Shown here piece by piece: positions 61,659 to 64,000 of a stretch of DNA of 64,000 bases. A program made the translations under genes and the position numbers. The notes beneath the pieces were generated by a model. The model was given only the letters and a program-made list of their open reading frames with translations. It made no database searches and was not told where the DNA came from. The DNA comes from Psychrobacillus sp048572895. Its GTDB lineage: Bacteria > Bacillota > Bacilli > Bacillales_A > Planococcaceae. Numbering within the stretch: the first letter of the stretch is position 1; the number at the start of each line of letters is the position of its first letter. Location of the stretch: assembly GCF_048572895.1 (NCBI RefSeq), contig NZ_CP183878.1, forward strand, positions 1,612,001 to 1,676,000, read 5' to 3'.

Positions 61659-62840
61659 ATGAAGAAATCGAAATTTGCTTCACTTTTCCTATCATCTACA
61701 TTATTGATCGGAATTCTTGCAGGTTGCGGAAGTGGGGAAGAAGCAGGAACTAGTTCAGAAGGCGGAGACACTATTAAAATTGGTGCCAATCTTGAGCTTT
61801 CAGGAGGGGTAGCATCTTATGGTACATCAGAAGCAGATGCAATTGATTTAGCTGTTGAGGAAATCAATGAAGCTGGTGGTATTGATGGGAAAAAAATCGA
61901 ACTTATCAAAGTGGACAATAAATCGGATGCAGCAGAAGCGACTAATGGGGCAATTAAATTAACGAGTCAAGACAAAGTAGTAGCTATTATTGGAGCTGCA
62001 ACAAGTGGTAACTCAGTTGCCCAAGTTCAAATAGCAACGGATACTAAAACACCTATGATTTCGCCTTCAGGCACAAGTACAACTGTAACTGTAGGAGAAG
62101 ATGGAAAAGTAAATCCATTTACATTCCGTACGGCGTTTATCGATCCATTCCAAGGGACAGTAGCTGCTAACTTTGCTACAAACGAGTTAAAAGTAAAAAC
62201 AGCTGCAGTATATGCGGACAATGCAAGTGATTACGCAAAAGGTCTTGCTGCTGCTTTTATCAAAGATTTTGAAGCAGCTGGAGGCAAAATTGTTGCAGAG
62301 GAATCTTATGTTGCAAAAGATACTGATTTCCGATCAAATCTAACTCGTATTAAATCTTCTAATCCAGAGTTTGTCTTTATCCCTGGATACTACGAAGAAG
62401 TGGGCCTTATCGTTAAGCAAGCCCGTGAATTAGGAATCACTGTTCCATTAATGGGGGCAGATGGTTGGGATTCTCCAACACTAGTCGACTTGGCTGGAGC
62501 AGATTCTTTAAATAATACATTCATTATTACTGCTTATTCATCTGAAGATCCAGATGGTAAAGCGAAAGAGTTTTCTGACAACTTTAAGAAAAAATATGGT
62601 AAAGAGCCTAACTCATTCAATGCACTTGGTTATGATACGGTTTATTTATTAAAAGACGCTATTGAACGTGCTGATTCTACAGACGGAACTAAAATTAAAG
62701 AAGCGATTGAAGCTACTGATCAATTAGACCTTGTAACAGGATTATACTCTGTTGATGAAAATCATCATCCGATTAAATCAGCAATAATTATTGAATTCGT
62801 AGATGGTAGTCAACAATTTAAAGCAAAAGTTAATCCTTAA
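61659..62840 (+). CDS. livJ: branched-chain amino acid ABC transporter substrate-binding lipoprotein
   Basis: A 393-residue lipoprotein (lipobox ILAGC at residues 19-23) of the LivJ family: IGANLELSGGVASYGTSEAD, AIDLAVEEINEAGGIDGKKI, AIIGAATSGNSVA and ALGYDTVYLLKDAIERA. It binds leucine, isoleucine, valine or a similar amino acid. The ATG at 61659 follows ATGGGGG; an earlier ATG at 61644 lies inside that RBS. First gene of the liv operon. Confidence 0.9.
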   Translation: MKKSKFASLFLSSTLLIGILAGCGSGEEAGTSSEGGDTIKIGANLELSGGVASYGTSEADAIDLAVEEINEAGGIDGKKIELIKVDNKSDAAEATNGAIKLTSQDKVVAIIGAATSGNSVAQVQIATDTKTPMISPSGTSTTVTVGEDGKVNPFTFRTAFIDPFQGTVAANFATNELKVKTAAVYADNASDYAKGLAAAFIKDFEAAGGKIVAEESYVAKDTDFRSNLTRIKSSNPEFVFIPGYYEEVGLIVKQARELGITVPLMGADGWDSPTLVDLAGADSLNNTFIITAYSSEDPDGKAKEFSDNFKKKYGKEPNSFNALGYDTVYLLKDAIERADSTDGTKIKEAIEATDQLDLVTGLYSVDENHHPIKSAIIIEFVDGSQQFKAKVNP

Positions 62841-62855
62841 GAATTGTGTATTTTA

Positions 62856-62880
62856 GGGGGGGATTGATATCCCTCCTTTT
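62856..62880 (+). terminator. attenuating hairpin between livJ and livH
   Basis: GGGGGGA and TCCCTCC pair around a short loop, followed by TTTTCTATTT. It probably lowers downstream expression relative to the abundant binding protein. Confidence 0.55.
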
Positions 62881-62926
62881 CTATTTCTAAACTAGTTGAA
62901 ATCTTAAGCTATAGGAGTGAAAATTT

Positions 62927-63802
62927 ATGGAATGGATACAGCAATTAATAAACGGTATTTCACTCGGGAGTATATACGCACTAATTGCACTAGGTTACAC
63001 AATGGTTTATGGAATTATTAAGCTGATCAACTTTGCACATGGGGATGTGTTCATGGTCGGTTCGTTCATCGGCTTTTATTCTATTACTGTGTTTGGATTG
63101 GGATTTTTTCCTGCACTTATTTTATCGATGGCAGCATGTGCATTATTCGGAGTTATCATTGAGCGAATTGCGTATAAACGCTTACGTAATGCAACAAGAA
63201 TTGCTGCATTAATTACAGCAATCGGTGTATCGTTGTTAATTGAATATGGAGTAATTTATATTAGAGGGGCTCAACCAGAAGCATATCCAGATGTGTTTTC
63301 CAATCGTTCATTTGCATTTTTAGGTGCTCAAATTAGCATTCAATCCATTCTTATACTTTCGGTTTCTGTTGTATTAATGATCTTATTACAGTTCATCGTA
63401 CACAAAACAAAAACAGGAAAAGCGATGAGAGCTGTCTCTCATGACACAGAAGCTGCTAAATTAATGGGCATAAACGTTGATAATACAATATCTGCAACTT
63501 TCGCAATTGGTTCAGCATTAGCTGGAGCAGCTGGTGTTATATTCGGAGTATATTATACAAAGATAGATCCGCTAATGGGGGTAATTCCCGGTGTGAAAGC
63601 GTTCGTTGCCGCGGTTCTAGGTGGAATTGGAATAATTCCTGGAGCAATGGTTGGTGGATTGGTACTTGGAGTTGTTGAAACGATTGTTAGTGCTTTAGGG
63701 TTCTCTTTATGGAGAGACGCCGCAGCATTCATCATTTTAATATTAATTCTAATTTTTAGACCTTCAGGAATCTTTGGAAAAAATACACGAGAGAAAGTGT
63801 AG
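62927..63802 (+). CDS. livH: branched-chain amino acid ABC transporter permease LivH
   Basis: A 291-residue permease with about eight segments: IQQLINGISLGSIYALIALG, TMVYGIIKLINFAHGDVFMV, KTKTGKAMRAVSHDTEAAKL and FVAAVLGGIGIIPGAMVGGL are LivH signatures. RBS ATAGGAGTG, ATG at 62927. Followed after 13 nt by livM. Confidence 0.95.
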   Translation: MEWIQQLINGISLGSIYALIALGYTMVYGIIKLINFAHGDVFMVGSFIGFYSITVFGLGFFPALILSMAACALFGVIIERIAYKRLRNATRIAALITAIGVSLLIEYGVIYIRGAQPEAYPDVFSNRSFAFLGAQISIQSILILSVSVVLMILLQFIVHKTKTGKAMRAVSHDTEAAKLMGINVDNTISATFAIGSALAGAAGVIFGVYYTKIDPLMGVIPGVKAFVAAVLGGIGIIPGAMVGGLVLGVVETIVSALGFSLWRDAAAFIILILILIFRPSGIFGKNTREKV

Positions 63803-63815
63803 GTGATACATAATT

Positions 63816-64000
63816 ATGAAAAAGTCAAAACAGTTTTGGCTATTTATTATAGCGGCAGTATTAGTATACACAGTGATTCAAGTGTTTATTGCAAATGGAA
63901 CGATGAATCAATTTTATTCTAATACTCTTATATTTATAGCTATCAACATAATTTTAGCAGTCAGCCTACATCTAGTAATTGGTATTACAGGACAGTTTTC
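63816..64000 (+). CDS. livM: branched-chain amino acid ABC transporter permease LivM (5' part only)
   Basis: ATG at 63816 after TAGGTG; 61 codons are visible before the window ends. The basic start (KKSKQFWLF), hydrophobic segments and the motif LAVSLHLVIGITGQF are the N-terminal hallmark of LivM. The ATPases livG and livF are expected just outside. Confidence 0.88.
   Translation, partial: MKKSKQFWLFIIAAVLVYTVIQVFIANGTMNQFYSNTLIFIAINIILAVSLHLVIGITGQF

Noticed and set aside
1..64000. tRNA, rRNA, prophage or plasmid functions
   Set aside because: No cloverleaf, rRNA tract, integrase, phage structural or replication gene was recognised.

Overview
The window is AT-rich, low-GC Firmicute DNA. 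It carries a spore coat CotF-type gene, a SAM (S-box) riboswitch, a PerR-type box at a vegetative catalase gene, and gene sets familiar from Bacillus subtilis: ycsF/ycsG/ycsI/kipI/kipA/kipR, gltC-gltAB, yvgK-modAB, mtnE/mtnU and ypsA. This points to an endospore-forming member of the Bacillaceae/Caryophanaceae. A Psychrobacillus- or Lysinibacillus-like organism is my inference from overall flavour, not a measurement.

Layout. 1-4.3 kb: a c-di-GMP phosphodiesterase-like EAL-CBS protein cut by the window edge, then a TrpXYZ-type ABC importer. 4.5-9.6 kb: katA, ilvA, an FMN reductase and an EamA exporter. 9.6-15.2 kb: a rearranged 5-oxoproline cluster (kipR-like regulator, pxpC-pxpB leftward; pxpA-ycsG-ycsI rightward). 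16-24.5 kb: gltC divergent from gltA-gltB (glutamate synthase), then an isolated hisH-hisF pair. 24.8-28.3 kb: HAD phosphatase, CotF-like coat protein, an unknown gene coupled to ypsA, and an Fe-S repair protein. 28.5-40.4 kb: a molybdenum block with modAB and the whole core molybdopterin pathway (moeB, moaB, moaC, moeA, moaE, moaD, moaA) intact. Interleaved with it, mobA, mobB, a narK-PAS nitrate transporter, a hemerythrin-like gene and a SEC-C gene are broken, and the yvgK-like regulator appears frameshifted. 40.6-46.5 kb: a likely SAM-riboswitch-led operon metQ-metN-metI-enoyl-CoA hydratase-alpha-hydroxyacid oxidase-CoA transferase. 46.7-49.8 kb: PPC-domain protein, mtnE/mtnU methionine salvage genes, a thioesterase. 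50.6-64 kb: UMF1 transporter, ppx-ppk, a TetR regulator divergent from a DHA2 drug exporter, pepF, and the start of a branched-chain amino acid ABC operon (livJ-livH-livM, cut by the edge).

The unusual content is mainly non-coding. Three homologous elements of about 620-740 bp (near 15.2, 49.8 and 58.7 kb) lie in the same orientation in three convergent gene gaps, each just after a rho-independent terminator. Each ends in a nested hairpin of about 175 nt whose apical stem differs in sequence between copies but stays perfectly paired. A short relic of the same 5' end sits at 28.4 kb, again in a convergent gap. Independently, three other convergent gaps (4.4, 24.6 and 40.5 kb) each hold a degenerate tandem array with the same 21-bp period but a different core word.

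The genes suggest two physiological stories. First, the cell keeps molybdenum uptake and Mo-molybdopterin synthesis while losing the guanylyl (MGD) branch and nitrate uptake, so any remaining molybdoenzyme should use the undecorated cofactor. Second, a methionine importer under SAM control is joined to hydroxyacid and CoA chemistry, which could feed a methionine-related carbon skeleton into the nearby MtnE transaminase. Both are inferences from gene content.
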